A stretch of DNA of 64,000 nt from Neptuniibacter sp. 1_MG-2023. GTDB lineage: Bacteria; Pseudomonadota; Gammaproteobacteria; Pseudomonadales; Balneatricaceae. The notes under the pieces were generated by a model that saw nothing but the letters and a program-made list of their open reading frames with translations, did no database searches and was not told where the DNA came from. The stretch covers positions 248,001 through 312,000 of the forward strand of contig NZ_JAUOQR010000001.1 of the NCBI RefSeq assembly GCF_030547185.1. Direction: 5' to 3'. How positions within the stretch are numbered: the stretch's first letter is position 1; each line of letters starts with the position of its first letter. Below are positions 54,363 to 64,000 of the stretch, one piece after another. A program made the position numbers and the translations under genes.

Positions 54363-54391
54363 AGTGCCGCTTACCTTAGTGCCATAAAAAA

Positions 54392-54415
54392 AGCGGCTAT
54401 AAAAGCCGCTTTTTT
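54392..54415 (-). terminator. Intrinsic terminator of htpG
   Basis: AGCGGCT (54392-54398) and AGCCGCT (54404-54410) with A-run on one side and T-run on the other; about 20 bases after the htpG stop on the minus strand. Confidence 0.88.
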
Positions 54416-54435
54416 AAGTTTGATGGTGACTAAGC

Positions 54436-56361
54436 TTATGCGCTTAATTCCAACAGTAACTTATTAAGACGAGCAACATAAGTCGCTGGATCATCCAATT
54501 GTGCACCCGCAGCTAAACCAGCCTGATCAAATAAAACCAAAGCAAGATCAGCAAAGCGATCTTCATCAGCTTCTTTATCAAGTTTCTCAATCAACGGATG
54601 TTCAGGGTTTACTTCAAACGTTGGCTTGCTATCAGGAACCGCCTGACCTGCTGCTTCCATAATCTGACGCATCTGCAGACCCATATCTTGCTCACCTAAC
54701 ACTAAGCAAGCAGGTGAATCCGTCAAACGAGTAGTAATACGTACATCAGCTACTTTGTCAGCTAAGCTTGCTTTCAAGCGCTCAACTAACCCTGAAAGCT
54801 CTTTAGCCGCCTCTTCCTGAACTTTCTTCTCTTCTTCAGTCTGAGTATCATCCAGATCAAGCTGACCTTTAGTTACATCTTGGAAAGCCTTCTCATCATA
54901 GTTATGCAGCTGGCTCATCATCCAATCATCAATACGATCGGTCATTAGCAGCACTTCGATTCCTTTCTTACGGAAGATCTCTAAGTGCGGGCTATTTTTA
55001 GCCGTGTTGTAGTTATCAGCAACCACAAAGTAGATCTTATCCTGACCTTCAGGCATACGGGAGATGTAATCATCCAACGATACATTCTGCTCTTCACTAC
55101 CCGTATGAGTTGAAGAGAAGCGCATTAACTTAAGAATTTTCTCGCGGTTAGTATAATCTTCCGCAGGCCCCTCTTTCAGTACCTGACCAAACTCTTTCCA
55201 GAAAGATGCATATTTTTCAGGATCATTTTTGCCTAATTTGATCAACATATCCAAAACACGCTTAGTCAAAGCAGAGCGTAATTTATCAACGTTTGCATCT
55301 TTCTGCAGGATTTCACGTGAGACGTTAAGTGAAAGGTCTTTAGTATCAATTACACCTTTCATAAAGCGAAGGTATAGCGGCAAAAACTCATCCGCTTGAT
55401 CCATAATAAAGACACGCTGCACGTAGAGTTTTAAGCCACGTGGCGCTTCACGGTTCCAAAGGTCGTAAGGTGCGCGCTCAGGAACAAACAGCAGGCTGGT
55501 GTACTCCATATTCCCTTCAACACGGTTATGGGCCCATGTTAGTGGGTTCCCGAAATCGTGGGATATATGTTTGTAAAACTCCTGATACTCCTCGTCAGTC
55601 ACATCAGATTTATTACGTGTCCACAACGCAGTAGCGCTGTTCACGGTTTCATCTTCAAGCTCAACAGCCTTATCTTTTTCCTCTTCGCCTTCTTCATCAA
55701 AATTAGGCGTGGCTTCTTTCTGCATAACAACAGGGATAGATATATGGTCAGAGTATTTACGGACTAAGCCACGTAGTGCAAAACCATCCGCAAAACTCTC
55801 TTCACCCTCTTTAAGGTGAAGAACAATACGTGTACCGCGCCCCTCTTTCTCTACATTGCCAATACTAAATTCACCTTCGCCTTCCGAAACCCAGTGCACA
55901 CCTTCAGCCGCAGGCAAACCCGCTTTACGAGTGAACACTTCAACTTGGTCTGCAACAATGAAGGAAGAATAGAAGCCTACGCCAAACTGTCCGATTAATT
56001 GGCTATCTTTAGACTGGTCGCCCGTTAATTGAGAAAGGAACTGTGATGTACCTGACTTAGCAATAGTACCTAGATGTTCGATGACTTCATCACGGCTCAT
56101 ACCAATGCCGTTATCTTCAATCGTTAAGGTTTTCGCTTCTTTATCAAAACTGATGTTGATTTTAAGGTCACCATCATTTTCATACAGGGATCCATTAGAT
56201 AATGCTTCAAAGCGTAATTTTTCAGCGGCATCTGATGCATTAGAGATCAATTCACGGAGGAAAATATCCTTATTCGAATAAAGGGAATGAATCATCAAAT
56301 GAAGCAACTGCTTCACTTCTGTCTGAAAACCATGAGTTTCTGTACGAGTTTCGGTAGTCAT
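54436..56361 (-). CDS. htpG: Molecular chaperone HtpG (Hsp90)
   Basis: 641 aa from ATG 56361 ([37 protein letters not shown] motif begins here). N-terminal GHKL ATPase motifs: [27 protein letters not shown] and [11 protein letters not shown]. The middle and C-terminal Hsp90 domains follow. It helps refold or mature client proteins under stress. Confidence 0.97.
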   Translation of the reverse strand: MTTETRTETHGFQTEVKQLLHLMIHSLYSNKDIFLRELISNASDAAEKLRFEALSNGSLYENDGDLKINISFDKEAKTLTIEDNGIGMSRDEVIEHLGTIAKSGTSQFLSQLTGDQSKDSQLIGQFGVGFYSSFIVADQVEVFTRKAGLPAAEGVHWVSEGEGEFSIGNVEKEGRGTRIVLHLKEGEESFADGFALRGLVRKYSDHISIPVVMQKEATPNFDEEGEEEKDKAVELEDETVNSATALWTRNKSDVTDEEYQEFYKHISHDFGNPLTWAHNRVEGNMEYTSLLFVPERAPYDLWNREAPRGLKLYVQRVFIMDQADEFLPLYLRFMKGVIDTKDLSLNVSREILQKDANVDKLRSALTKRVLDMLIKLGKNDPEKYASFWKEFGQVLKEGPAEDYTNREKILKLMRFSSTHTGSEEQNVSLDDYISRMPEGQDKIYFVVADNYNTAKNSPHLEIFRKKGIEVLLMTDRIDDWMMSQLHNYDEKAFQDVTKGQLDLDDTQTEEEKKVQEEAAKELSGLVERLKASLADKVADVRITTRLTDSPACLVLGEQDMGLQMRQIMEAAGQAVPDSKPTFEVNPEHPLIEKLDKEADEDRFADLALVLFDQAGLAAGAQLDDPATYVARLNKLLLELSA

Positions 56362-56482
56362 TAACACTTATCCAATATATCGATTATTACAAGAAACAGT
56401 GCTTTGCTGACAAACAACAAAGCAACCTATGAAAACAATATTGGGACGTGAAAATTCATTTCAAGCTTCAAGCTCAGCTTTT

Positions 56483-57196
56483 TTAATCACCGGCACTCAT
56501 CATTAAAGTTTTTAAGGTCGATGATTTAAACTCGCGTCGATACAATACGTAAACAACACCTGTACTCAGCGCCATAAATATCCACGGATTAATAAACCAA
56601 CCAAGAATGGCCATACAGAAATAGTATGTCCGTAAACCTACATTGAAATTATTTGCAGCCATCGAGGTCATTTTTGCAATACGATTGGCATGAGCTTCGG
56701 TTTGCAGCTCAGAAACATGCTCTTCAGGCAAGGGGGCACCACCCACCATAATCGAAACAAAACCGTATTGTCTAAGGCTCCAAGTAAACTTAAAAAATGC
56801 GTATACAAACAGCGTAATCATTAACAGAATTTTAAGTTCCCACTCACCACTGGTCGCTTTAGACGCAAAAGGTATATCAGACACAACATCAATAACTTGC
56901 TGCGTAGATCCCAAAACCGTCATTAAACCTGCCAGAATAAGCATCGTCGTGGAGGCAAAGAATGAGACCCCTCTTTCAAGGTTAGCAATCGCCGTAGTAT
57001 CTGCGATTCGTACCTCACGGGTAAGCATTCTCAGCATCCACTCTTTTCTGTACATATGTAACAGACTGGCTAAGCACGGTGTTTCATAGCTTTTTTGCCG
57101 TGCATAAAACATGTAACCTTTGAAGCAGACTAAAAACCAGACTAAGGCCAAAAGATTGAGCCAGCTTTCTTGAATAAACTGGTAAACCGACACCAT
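56483..57196 (-). CDS. DUF599 family membrane protein
   Basis: 237 aa with four hydrophobic helices. LHMYRKEWMLRMLTREVRIADT and FFASTTMLILAGLMTVLGS match DUF599; the FNVGLRTYYF segment is also typical. Unknown function. It lies upstream of htpG on the same strand with a 120-bp gap. Confidence 0.8.
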   Translation of the reverse strand: MVSVYQFIQESWLNLLALVWFLVCFKGYMFYARQKSYETPCLASLLHMYRKEWMLRMLTREVRIADTTAIANLERGVSFFASTTMLILAGLMTVLGSTQQVIDVVSDIPFASKATSGEWELKILLMITLFVYAFFKFTWSLRQYGFVSIMVGGAPLPEEHVSELQTEAHANRIAKMTSMAANNFNVGLRTYYFCMAILGWFINPWIFMALSTGVVYVLYRREFKSSTLKTLMMSAGD

Positions 57197-57328
57197 AAGT
57201 AGAGCCTCAACATAAAATTAATCGTGCAATGTAATACAACTCATTGTAAAACAAGTAAGAATCAAAAGAATCTATGTTTTTAATTTGGTTCTTATTTTGT
57301 TCCACACGCGCTTTGGAAATTAGCAACA

Positions 57329-57649
57329 ATGTATATAGATCTTCAAGCACTAATCATCGTGACTTTATTTGCCTACCTTTTTTATCATTGGTGGCAATCG
57401 CAAAAAGTAAAAGAGGTCGCTCTCAATCGTATTCGCAGACAATGCAAAGAGCTAGATCTTCAGTTACTCGATGATAATATTAATCTAAGTGCTTTTTGGT
57501 TAAAACGGGCAGCTGATGGCAAGATAAGAATCTGGCGTTCTTATAATTTTGAATTTTCTTCGACCGGTGAAGAGCGCTATTCAGGCCGAGTTACTACGTT
57601 GGGCTATCAAATAACGGATGTACATTTAGATCCGCATATTCTTCATTAA
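57329..57649 (+). CDS. DUF3301 domain protein
   Basis: 106 aa. N-terminal membrane helix (LQALIIVTLFAYLFYHWW) and the DUF3301 core ALNRIRRQCKELDLQLLDD ... WRSYNFEFSSTGEERYSG. Unknown function. An ATG at 57274 in another frame is not used. Confidence 0.88.
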   Translation: MYIDLQALIIVTLFAYLFYHWWQSQKVKEVALNRIRRQCKELDLQLLDDNINLSAFWLKRAADGKIRIWRSYNFEFSSTGEERYSGRVTTLGYQITDVHLDPHILH

Positions 57650-57692
57650 AATAAATAATGAAGCTCTGTCTATTACAAATTTCAGACACAAA

Positions 57693-57718
57693 AAAAGCAA
57701 GACCTTAGCCTTGCTTTT
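57693..57718. terminator. Bidirectional terminator between DUF3301 and csp
   Basis: AAAAGCAAG (57693-57701) and CTTGCTTTT (57710-57718), loop of 8, A-run and T-run on both sides. Confidence 0.85.
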
Positions 57719-57740
57719 TCTTACTAGAACTTACTAAGAA

Positions 57741-57944
57741 TTAGATCTTAGTGATGTTCTCAGCCTGTGGGCCTTTCTGGCCTTGAGTTACAGTGAACTC
57801 AACTTTCTGACCTTCAGTCAAAGTTTTGAAACCGTCGCCTTGAATCGCAGAGAAATGAGCGAAAACGTCTGGGCCGTTTTCCTGCTCGATGAAACCAAAA
57901 CCTTTCTCTTCGTTAAACCATTTAACTGTACCAGTAGTAGACAT
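57741..57944 (-). CDS. Cold shock-like protein (CspA family)
   Basis: 67 aa. It has the RNA-binding motifs KGFGFIEQ (RNP1) and [10 protein letters not shown] (RNP2), with [12 protein letters not shown] at the start. It melts RNA structure. About 229 bp of leader separates it from the selO 3' end, enough for a structured cold-responsive 5' leader, though no cold box was identified. Confidence 0.95.
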   Translation of the reverse strand: MSTTGTVKWFNEEKGFGFIEQENGPDVFAHFSAIQGDGFKTLTEGQKVEFTVTQGQKGPQAENITKI

Positions 57945-58173
57945 AATGATAGTCCTATTCTTTCAGAGTAATTTTTTTTGCCTCATAAGAGACGGATTGT
58001 GCTAGAAGTGTTGCGATTACTTATGAAAAACAGGACGAGGTACTGATAAGACTTCGTAATGGTGTGCATAAATATACGTCTTACTTTCAAGCGACTTCCA
58101 TTCTATAAAGCTTATTAAGCTCTGGTCAACGAAAAAAAACGCTTTTATTCAATAAAAGTGCAATTAATTTCAT

Positions 58174-59640
58174 TTATGACGAACAGGTTAAGGAAATCCC
58201 CCCTGCCCACTCAGGTGGTGCAGCAGAAAAACGACTAAATTCAGTGCGTTCATCCATAGGATTACGCAGTAACATCAACAGATCATGAACCAAGGTAAAG
58301 TCCCCTTCCGTGGCCGTGCGAATCGCTTCTTCCGCCATATAATTACGTAATATATATTCAGGGTTAACCGCCCGCATCTGGGCACGACGTATAGGAAAAC
58401 TGGCGACCTCTTGCTCAAGACGTGCCTCATAAGCGATTAGCCACTCACTTAAAGCCGCTGGTACTTTAATCAACGCCATTAGAGCAGCGGTAGAAGCGTC
58501 AGAACCATCAAAATCCGATAAGCAACGGAAAAACCTGTTCATATCAACAGAATAAAGCGCAAACAGCTTAAGCAATGAGATCACTAGCTCTTCATCAGCG
58601 GCATCTTGTAACTGCAGCCCTAAACGCTTTCTAAACTCTGCCAGCTCTGCTTGTTTATAATGTTCTGGATACTGATCTAACACAGCCACTACATCATCAC
58701 GCTCAATTAAAGGTAACAAGGCTTGCCCAAGACAGGATAAATTCCATTGAATGATTGAAGGTTGATTTGCAAACGCGTAACGGCCTTGGTGATCATTACC
58801 ATTTGCAACATGGCCTGGCTTGTAATGATCCATAAAGGTATAAGGCCCATAATCAAAGGTCTCTCCAATAAGCGACATATTATCCGTATTAAGGACCGCA
58901 TGAACAAAGCCGTATGCTTGCCACTTTGCCACCAAAGAAGCACTTCGCTGCACAACCTCTTTATACATAGAGAGATAAGGTTTTTCGGTCTGCAAACAAT
59001 CGGGGAAATAGCGTTCTAAACAATAGTCGGCTAAAACCTTAAGCTCATCATGCTGACGGGTATAGTAAAGGTGTTCAAAATGGCCAAAACGTATATGACA
59101 TTGAGTGACACGTAAAACCGTTGCACAGGGTTCCATCATCCCATTACGCATAGCTAGCTCTTCACTACCCACCAATGACAATGCCCGAGTCGTTGGAATA
59201 CCTAAGCCATGCATAGCTTCACTAATGAGATACTCACGAATACTTGAGCGTAGTACAGCTCGACCATCACCAAAACGAGAAAAGGCAGTTTTTCCAGCTC
59301 CTTTCAGGTGTAGATCCCAGCGTTCGCCTTTTTTGTTAACCACCTCACCTAATAGTAAACCTCGACCGTCACCTAACTCAGGGTTATACACGCCAAATTG
59401 ATGGCCGGTATATTTCATCGCTAAAGGTTCACTGCCGGGTAGAAGCTCTTCACCGCCTAAATAACCAGCAATGACTGAAGGATTAACAGCGCAAGGATCA
59501 ATATCTAGTAACTGCGCAACATCGGGATTAAAACCAATTAAAAATGGATTTTTAAGCGGTGTAGGATGAAGCCGCTGATAAAAAGTTTCAGGTAGACTAA
59601 GATAACTGTTATCAAAATTAAGTGTTTTCAGCGTTGCCAT
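58174..59640 (-). CDS. selO: Protein adenylyltransferase SelO (YdiU)
   Basis: 488 aa pseudokinase. Key regions: KGAGKTAFSRFGDGRAVLRSSIREYLISEAMHGLGIP (short motifs GAGKTAFSR and GRAVLRSS), HAVLNTDNMSLIG and FMDHYKPGHVANGNDHQGRYA. The chain ends in CSS, matching the C-terminal Cys/Sec site. SelO transfers AMP to proteins and protects against oxidative stress. The ribosome site AGGACGA precedes the ATG. Confidence 0.95.
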   Translation of the reverse strand: MATLKTLNFDNSYLSLPETFYQRLHPTPLKNPFLIGFNPDVAQLLDIDPCAVNPSVIAGYLGGEELLPGSEPLAMKYTGHQFGVYNPELGDGRGLLLGEVVNKKGERWDLHLKGAGKTAFSRFGDGRAVLRSSIREYLISEAMHGLGIPTTRALSLVGSEELAMRNGMMEPCATVLRVTQCHIRFGHFEHLYYTRQHDELKVLADYCLERYFPDCLQTEKPYLSMYKEVVQRSASLVAKWQAYGFVHAVLNTDNMSLIGETFDYGPYTFMDHYKPGHVANGNDHQGRYAFANQPSIIQWNLSCLGQALLPLIERDDVVAVLDQYPEHYKQAELAEFRKRLGLQLQDAADEELVISLLKLFALYSVDMNRFFRCLSDFDGSDASTAALMALIKVPAALSEWLIAYEARLEQEVASFPIRRAQMRAVNPEYILRNYMAEEAIRTATEGDFTLVHDLLMLLRNPMDERTEFSRFSAAPPEWAGGISLTCSS

Positions 59641-59728
59641 TGAATAATCGTCCTACATATAACGTCCTTTTACCCTATCATTTTAGTCGGGTATTATCAT
59701 CCCAAATATTATGCGGTGATAACAAAAA

Positions 59729-60055
59729 ATGAACGCAGAAGTAAATACAGAACCAAGCTATCAAGAGAGAATATGGCAAGCGGTATCAATGATACCTAAA
59801 GGCTATGTCGCTACCTATGGGCAAGTTGCCGAACTAGCGGGATTACCGCGTATGGCTAGAGCTGTGGGTCGTACCTTGAGCCAGCTACCTAAAGACACTC
59901 AACTGCCTTGGCATAGGGTCATCAATGCAAAGGGGATGATCTCTTTCCCTAGTGAAAGCGAAGCATATAAACGCCAGCGCTTTCGACTAGAAGAGGAAGG
60001 CATCAGTTTTATCAATGGTAAAATAAAACTGAAAAGTTACCAATGGCGCCCCTAA
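59729..60055 (+). CDS. Alkyltransferase-like protein (MGMT family, Trp variant)
   Basis: 108 aa. ERIWQAVSMIPKGYVATYGQVAELAGLPRMARAVG and the site PWHRVINAKG mark an MGMT fold, but the reactive Cys of PCHRV is Trp, so it cannot accept an alkyl group. Such proteins bind O6-alkylguanine and pass it to excision repair. Overlaps the convergent methyltransferase by 4 bp. Confidence 0.92.
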   Translation: MNAEVNTEPSYQERIWQAVSMIPKGYVATYGQVAELAGLPRMARAVGRTLSQLPKDTQLPWHRVINAKGMISFPSESEAYKRQRFRLEEEGISFINGKIKLKSYQWRP

Positions 60056-61056
60056 AGATGTAACACCGCTATCTTTAATGGCGACTGACCATCCGGTGAT
60101 GGGAAATCTGACTCAGGTGTTAGGAGCTCTATATTCTGAATCGGTCTACCCGCTTTTTCAGCACAACGTTTTACCACATCAAGCCATTCATCCATTGGGA
60201 CTTTAGCCACGTTGTTTGTGCATATAAGAGTCCCACCCTCTTTTGTCGCTAATAGAGAGGGCTTTAGCACACTCGGATAATCGCGAATAAGATCAACTGT
60301 ACCAAAATGACTTTTCGCCCATCTTGGTGGGTCAAGATAGACTATATCAAACTGCTGTTGCTCCAGACGAGGGAAGGTACGCGGCTTTTGTCCACGACGA
60401 ATGCGCTGTTTAACAGGGATACCAGCAAACTGCTTCACTGCAGTAAAAAAATCGCTTTGAATAAACTTGATCTGTTCTGAGTTTAAGTTATTAAGCTCTG
60501 AGTTTTCTTGGCCAATGGCCAAATTGCGTTCTGCAAAATCTACATTTACAACCGTTTCAGCACCCGCAATCGCCGCACAAAGTCCTACACCACAGGTATA
60601 TGAAAACAGGTTAAGCACGCTTTTGTTCGCAGCATGCGCCTTGATGTAACGTCGACCGACGCGCATATCAAGGAAGAGAAAAGGATCTTGACCTGAATGT
60701 TTACCTTTTACCCGGTAATTTACCCCTAGCTCCTGTCCTACCAGCGTTAAGCTACGTTTATCATTAGCATCCTGCCGACGCGAGTTACTCGCACTACGAT
60801 CGTTATAAATGATCTCTTCCGTAGAAAACAGTGCGCTGTAAAATGCCTCTATCTCGGCAACTTGTGTTTCATTTAGAGAATCATGAAAGCTTTGAATCAG
60901 AAGTTGGGGGCCGTAGCGATCAACCGTTAAGCCCGCCATACCCTCATTCGTACCATGAAAAAGCCGATAACAGTTTGTCTCTTCTGCATGAAGCGTTTCA
61001 AGTAAAGAGGCACGATTTTGATAAGCTTGCTGAAGTAAGGAGACTAAGTCTGTCAT
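60052..61056 (-). CDS. Class I SAM-dependent methyltransferase, RlmI-like
   Basis: 334 aa. After a leader (AGLTVDRYGPQLLIQSFHD), the Rossmann core shows DPFLFLDMRVGRRY, VLNLFSYTCGVGLCAA, VNVDFAERNL and the catalytic YLDPPRW. RlmI itself is about 396 aa with an N-terminal PUA; here the PUA is not recognisable, so the exact RNA target is uncertain. Possible 23S rRNA m5C methylation. Confidence 0.82.
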   Translation of the reverse strand: MTDLVSLLQQAYQNRASLLETLHAEETNCYRLFHGTNEGMAGLTVDRYGPQLLIQSFHDSLNETQVAEIEAFYSALFSTEEIIYNDRSASNSRRQDANDKRSLTLVGQELGVNYRVKGKHSGQDPFLFLDMRVGRRYIKAHAANKSVLNLFSYTCGVGLCAAIAGAETVVNVDFAERNLAIGQENSELNNLNSEQIKFIQSDFFTAVKQFAGIPVKQRIRRGQKPRTFPRLEQQQFDIVYLDPPRWAKSHFGTVDLIRDYPSVLKPSLLATKEGGTLICTNNVAKVPMDEWLDVVKRCAEKAGRPIQNIELLTPESDFPSPDGQSPLKIAVLHL

Positions 61057-61148
61057 CTGATCTGCACTAATAAGGTAAAAGGGACTGCGATTCTACGTGG
61101 TCAAAGGCGATTAAGAAACGATAGAGATACGCCAATCATAAAGAGAGA

Positions 61149-61736
61149 TTAGTGATCCCGTTTATAACACCAACACTCGGTTAGATGGTCATTCACCATA
61201 CCAATAGCCTGCATATAGGCATAAATAATAGTAGACCCAACAAAAGACATACCACGCTTTTTTAAATCTTTTGAGATGAGATCACTTATTTCAGTGGTAA
61301 CCGGCACCTGCTCAAAAGAACTCCAGTGATTAATAATAGGTTTATGATCAATATAAGCCCAAAGGTAATCAGCAAAAGAACCAAACTCTTGTTGAATCGC
61401 TAGAAAAACACTAGCGTTTTTGCGTGCAGAGTAGATCTTAAGCTTATTACGTATAATCGCTGCATTCTCGCGTAAAGCTTCAAGTTCCTCATCGCTCATC
61501 GCTGCTACTTTCAGCACATCAAATTGATGGAACGCTTGGCGATAGCCCTCACGCTTTTTTAAGACCGTATCCCAACTCAGTCCCGCTTGAGCCCCCTCTA
61601 ACACCAGCATCTCAAATAACTTTTGATCATTTCGCTCAGGAACTGACCATTCATTATCATGATAATCTGCATAATAGCTTTGATTCGGTTTGTTACCGAA
61701 ACAGCGCTTTTTCCCATCATAAATGGAAACGTCCAT
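61149..61736 (-). CDS. tag: DNA-3-methyladenine glycosylase I
   Basis: 195 aa from ATG 61736 (GAGGTG close upstream); a longer start would add six residues. The Tag zinc site CFGN... with C-terminal HLTECWCY, and NEWSVPERNDQKLFEMLVLEGAQAGLSW (short core EGAQAGLSW) are clear. It removes 3-methyladenine. It is one of several DNA-repair genes in this arm. Confidence 0.95.
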   Translation of the reverse strand: MDVSIYDGKKRCFGNKPNQSYYADYHDNEWSVPERNDQKLFEMLVLEGAQAGLSWDTVLKKREGYRQAFHQFDVLKVAAMSDEELEALRENAAIIRNKLKIYSARKNASVFLAIQQEFGSFADYLWAYIDHKPIINHWSSFEQVPVTTEISDLISKDLKKRGMSFVGSTIIYAYMQAIGMVNDHLTECWCYKRDH

Positions 61737-61784
61737 TTCACACCTCTGTAGCAACCATTTAACAACCGGATAAAAACGCCTAGC

Positions 61785-64000
61785 CTACTCCCAACCTATT
61801 GTTTCCATATACTCTTTAACACACGCGCGTATCTCTTGCGTAGTGTGGAGTTTAAGAGCTTTTTGTAAAACAGCATGCGCATCCTTACTATCAATCATCC
61901 TAATAAGCTTTTTAATTTTAGGCAGATAAGCCGCACCAAGACTCAACGTTGAAAGGCCCATGCCAACCAATAACACAACAGCTAAAGGTTCAGAAGCAAG
62001 TTCCCCACACAAACTAATAGCTAAACCAGCTTCTCTAGCGTTTTGAACCGCTCGATTAACCTCATGTACAACGGCTGGATGTAGGGGGTCATAAAGACTC
62101 GCCACTCGCGCATTATTACGGTCCACTGAGAGTAGATACTGACTAAGATCATTGGAACCAATTGAGACAAAATCTAGTTCTTCAGCCCAAAAAGGGATCT
62201 GTGATATAGCCGCGGGCACCTCAATCATACAGCCGACTTTGGGTGGATTAACGCTAAAGCCCTCCTCCTCCAGCTGCTCTAAAGCATTACAAACCAGTTT
62301 TTTGAAGGACTGAATTTGCTCTTTAGCAGACACCATAGGTATCAATATATTTAACTGCCCCTCCGTTCCCGCAGAGAGTAGCATGGAGCGAATTTGAGTC
62401 AGTAAAAGGTGGGCATTATCCAATCCAAAACGAATCCCTCTCCAGCCTAAGGCAGGGTTCATCTCATCCTGTATAGGGAAGTATGGGAGTTGTTTATCTC
62501 CTCCTATATCAAGCACACGCATATAGATAGGGTTTGACGGAAAAGCGGCAAATATCTGCGAATAGATCTGTATCTGCTCATCTTCTGTAGGAAACGCTTG
62601 GCACGTCATAAAAGGTATTTCAGTACGATATAAACCTATGCCTTCGGCACCGCTCGCCACACTGGGTTTAATATCATTAACTAAGCCACTGTTAGCCATT
62701 AGCTTTATTTTCACGCCATCGACTGTCTGTGCTGGTAACTCTTTAAGCTGCTTGAGTTGCTCAACCTCTTTACTGTTCTTTTTACCCGCTCTGCGATACT
62801 CATTACAGATAGCTTTACTTGGATTTTGAATAACACAGGCGTTATCCGCATCGAGTACAATTCGCTCCCCTTGAACGAAATGGTTATTTCGCCCAATCCC
62901 AAGCACCGCAGGGATACCCAAGGCATTAGCAAGCACAGCCGTATGTGATAGATAGGAGCCGTTCATACACACAATACCGGCAACAATACCAGTCGGGAAT
63001 GTGGCTATATCAGTCACACTGATATCAGAACCCAATAAAATAATAGGCGTTTTCGGTAAATCTTTTACATGACTATCAACAGGACCGTTATAAATATTGA
63101 GGATTTTATTACCTAAATGGAGGAGATCATCAGCCCTCGCGGCTAAATAAGAATCTTCCATAGCCCTAAATGAATCGGCATAGGAATACAGAGCGCGCTT
63201 CAGTGCCGTTAAAATATTAGCACCGGACGTTACTTCAGACTCAATCAACACATTTAAAGCGGGATCTAGCAGTAGCATTTGATAAGCATCAAAAATACCG
63301 GAAATACTGCCATCACCTAAGCTCTGACCTAGCAGAGCTTTCTCTTCATTTAAACTAAGAACAACCTCCTCTTTAAGCGATTTCCAGCGTGCTAATTCCG
63401 CTTCGACATTATCACACTGACCCGCCTGAATCTGATCTAAACTCGCTGAGGAAAGTGTATACACTGGGGCCACAGCAATACCTGGAGCCCCTTTCACACC
63501 CTCAATGCGGAAATTTAATTGTTTTCTGCCTTTTTTTAAACGCATGACATTAGGCACAATTGCCGCTAAGTGAGCGGCAAGCGTGACTAAAAGTGCTTCA
63601 TAATCTTCAGACAGCTTTTCTGCTCGCCTGTTTTGTACAACTAAACCACCAACACTTTCACCTTGTCTTACTAAAGGGACGCCACAGTAACTTTTAAAAG
63701 CTTGCTCGCCTGTACTCGGTATAAATTCGTAGCCTTTTTCTGTAGAGGCATTGGCCACGTTAATTAAGTGTTTAGATGTGATCACTCGCCCAATCAGACC
63801 TTTACCCTCACCAAGCGAGATAGGGTGATCAGCTTTCAAACCATGAGTGGCAAAAAGCGTCGGTTCACGTTTTTCATTTAACAGATACAAACTACATACA
63901 TCGATAGAGAAGAGATCGCTAATGGAATCTACAATCAGCTTGATCTGCTTTTCAGGGTCGACTTCATTACTAACCCGGTTTATAAGTTTGGAAATCTGGA
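61785..64000 (-). CDS. ptsP: Phosphoenolpyruvate-protein phosphotransferase PtsP (EI-Ntr), 5' end outside window
   Basis: The frame is open to base 63998, so the gene runs off the window by perhaps 20 codons. An N-terminal GAF domain (VDSISDLFSIDVCSLYLL onward) is followed by the PEP-utilising N domain, the mobile His domain (GIVCMNGSYLSHTAVLANALGIPAV with the phospho-His in SHTA), and the PEP-binding TIM barrel (IGLYRTEIPFM, IGSNDLSQYLLSVDR, SLCGELAS). It starts the nitrogen-linked phosphorelay to NPr and EIIA-Ntr. Confidence 0.95.
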   Translation of the reverse strand, partial: QISKLINRVSNEVDPEKQIKLIVDSISDLFSIDVCSLYLLNEKREPTLFATHGLKADHPISLGEGKGLIGRVITSKHLINVANASTEKGYEFIPSTGEQAFKSYCGVPLVRQGESVGGLVVQNRRAEKLSEDYEALLVTLAAHLAAIVPNVMRLKKGRKQLNFRIEGVKGAPGIAVAPVYTLSSASLDQIQAGQCDNVEAELARWKSLKEEVVLSLNEEKALLGQSLGDGSISGIFDAYQMLLLDPALNVLIESEVTSGANILTALKRALYSYADSFRAMEDSYLAARADDLLHLGNKILNIYNGPVDSHVKDLPKTPIILLGSDISVTDIATFPTGIVAGIVCMNGSYLSHTAVLANALGIPAVLGIGRNNHFVQGERIVLDADNACVIQNPSKAICNEYRRAGKKNSKEVEQLKQLKELPAQTVDGVKIKLMANSGLVNDIKPSVASGAEGIGLYRTEIPFMTCQAFPTEDEQIQIYSQIFAAFPSNPIYMRVLDIGGDKQLPYFPIQDEMNPALGWRGIRFGLDNAHLLLTQIRSMLLSAGTEGQLNILIPMVSAKEQIQSFKKLVCNALEQLEEEGFSVNPPKVGCMIEVPAAISQIPFWAEELDFVSIGSNDLSQYLLSVDRNNARVASLYDPLHPAVVHEVNRAVQNAREAGLAISLCGELASEPLAVVLLVGMGLSTLSLGAAYLPKIKKLIRMIDSKDAHAVLQKALKLHTTQEIRACVKEYMETIGWE

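Noticed and set aside
1-64000. tRNA, rRNA, CRISPR, prophage or insertion-sequence features
   Set aside because: No cloverleaf-like segments, regular spacer repeats, integrase or transposase motifs, or terminal inverted repeats with target duplications were seen on reading both strands; a covariance-model search was not possible.

Overview
The window is a 64 kb chromosomal segment of a Gram-negative gammaproteobacterium, most likely a marine member of the Oceanospirillales (Neptuniibacter/Neptunomonas/Amphritea-like). This rests on moderate-to-low G+C judged by eye, Pseudomonas-like gene order in the cytochrome cbb3 assembly block, and many gammaproteobacterial families (RdgC, YejK, YaeQ, SelO, PtsP, DUF3301, DUF3087). 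The genus is inference. No rRNA, tRNA, CRISPR array, prophage or intact insertion sequence was seen.

Layout. 1-7.9 kb: microaerobic respiration block ccoG(partial)-ccoH-ccoI-ccoS-SafE-like exporter-hemN-fnr/anr-apt, the order known in Pseudomonas. 8-15 kb: secreted alpha/beta hydrolase, thioredoxin-fold protein, rdgC, a TDT/SLAC1 exporter, a DUF4388-like protein, a periplasmic rhodanese, a DUF3087 protein, queE and a BASS transporter. 15.7-30 kb: CDF metal transporter, YigZ, SulP, a diguanylate cyclase, DUF1835, DinB, a glycosyltransferase, chrA, gor, xthA, an rhlE-type helicase and phhB. 31-42.6 kb: a two-domain universal stress protein, a tandem DUF2892 membrane protein, a membrane diguanylate cyclase, a three-gene envelope operon (beta-barrel, LolA-like, RND/MMPL), a divergent ArsR regulator and a Pat-type acetyltransferase. 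43-52.9 kb: arfB, yaeQ, yejK, an AEC transporter, a phasin, an EAL-HDOD protein, purC and a dual-sensor diguanylate cyclase. 53-54.4 kb: a degraded stretch around an intact cytochrome c5 gene. 54.4-64 kb: htpG, DUF599, DUF3301, csp, selO, an alkyltransferase-like gene, an RlmI-like methyltransferase, tag and ptsP (partial).

Two observations stand out. First, the ArsR protein at 39.4 kb has Cys41 and Cys107, the pair that defines persulfide sensors of the SqrR/BigR/YgaV type. A shared inverted repeat, ATTAG-N6-CTAAT, lies at the promoters of four units: the TDT exporter, the rhodanese, the tandem DUF2892 protein and the RND operon beside the regulator. At the RND operon it fills the spacer between -35 and -10. 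I infer one sulfide/persulfide-responsive regulon that includes an envelope export operon not normally linked to sulfide. Second, the apparently empty 53.1-53.5 kb region reads on the minus strand as a decayed [NiFe]-hydrogenase large subunit (group 2, sensory/uptake type) with glutamine-to-stop changes and a frameshift; about 0.6 kb away is a decayed EAL domain. This suggests a lost hydrogen-sensing or c-di-GMP module.

Other regulatory signals are a TGC-rich box shared by the phasin and Pat-type genes (PhaR-like, inferred) and palindromes upstream of chrA and gor. All functions come from reading motifs and layout; no database search was run.
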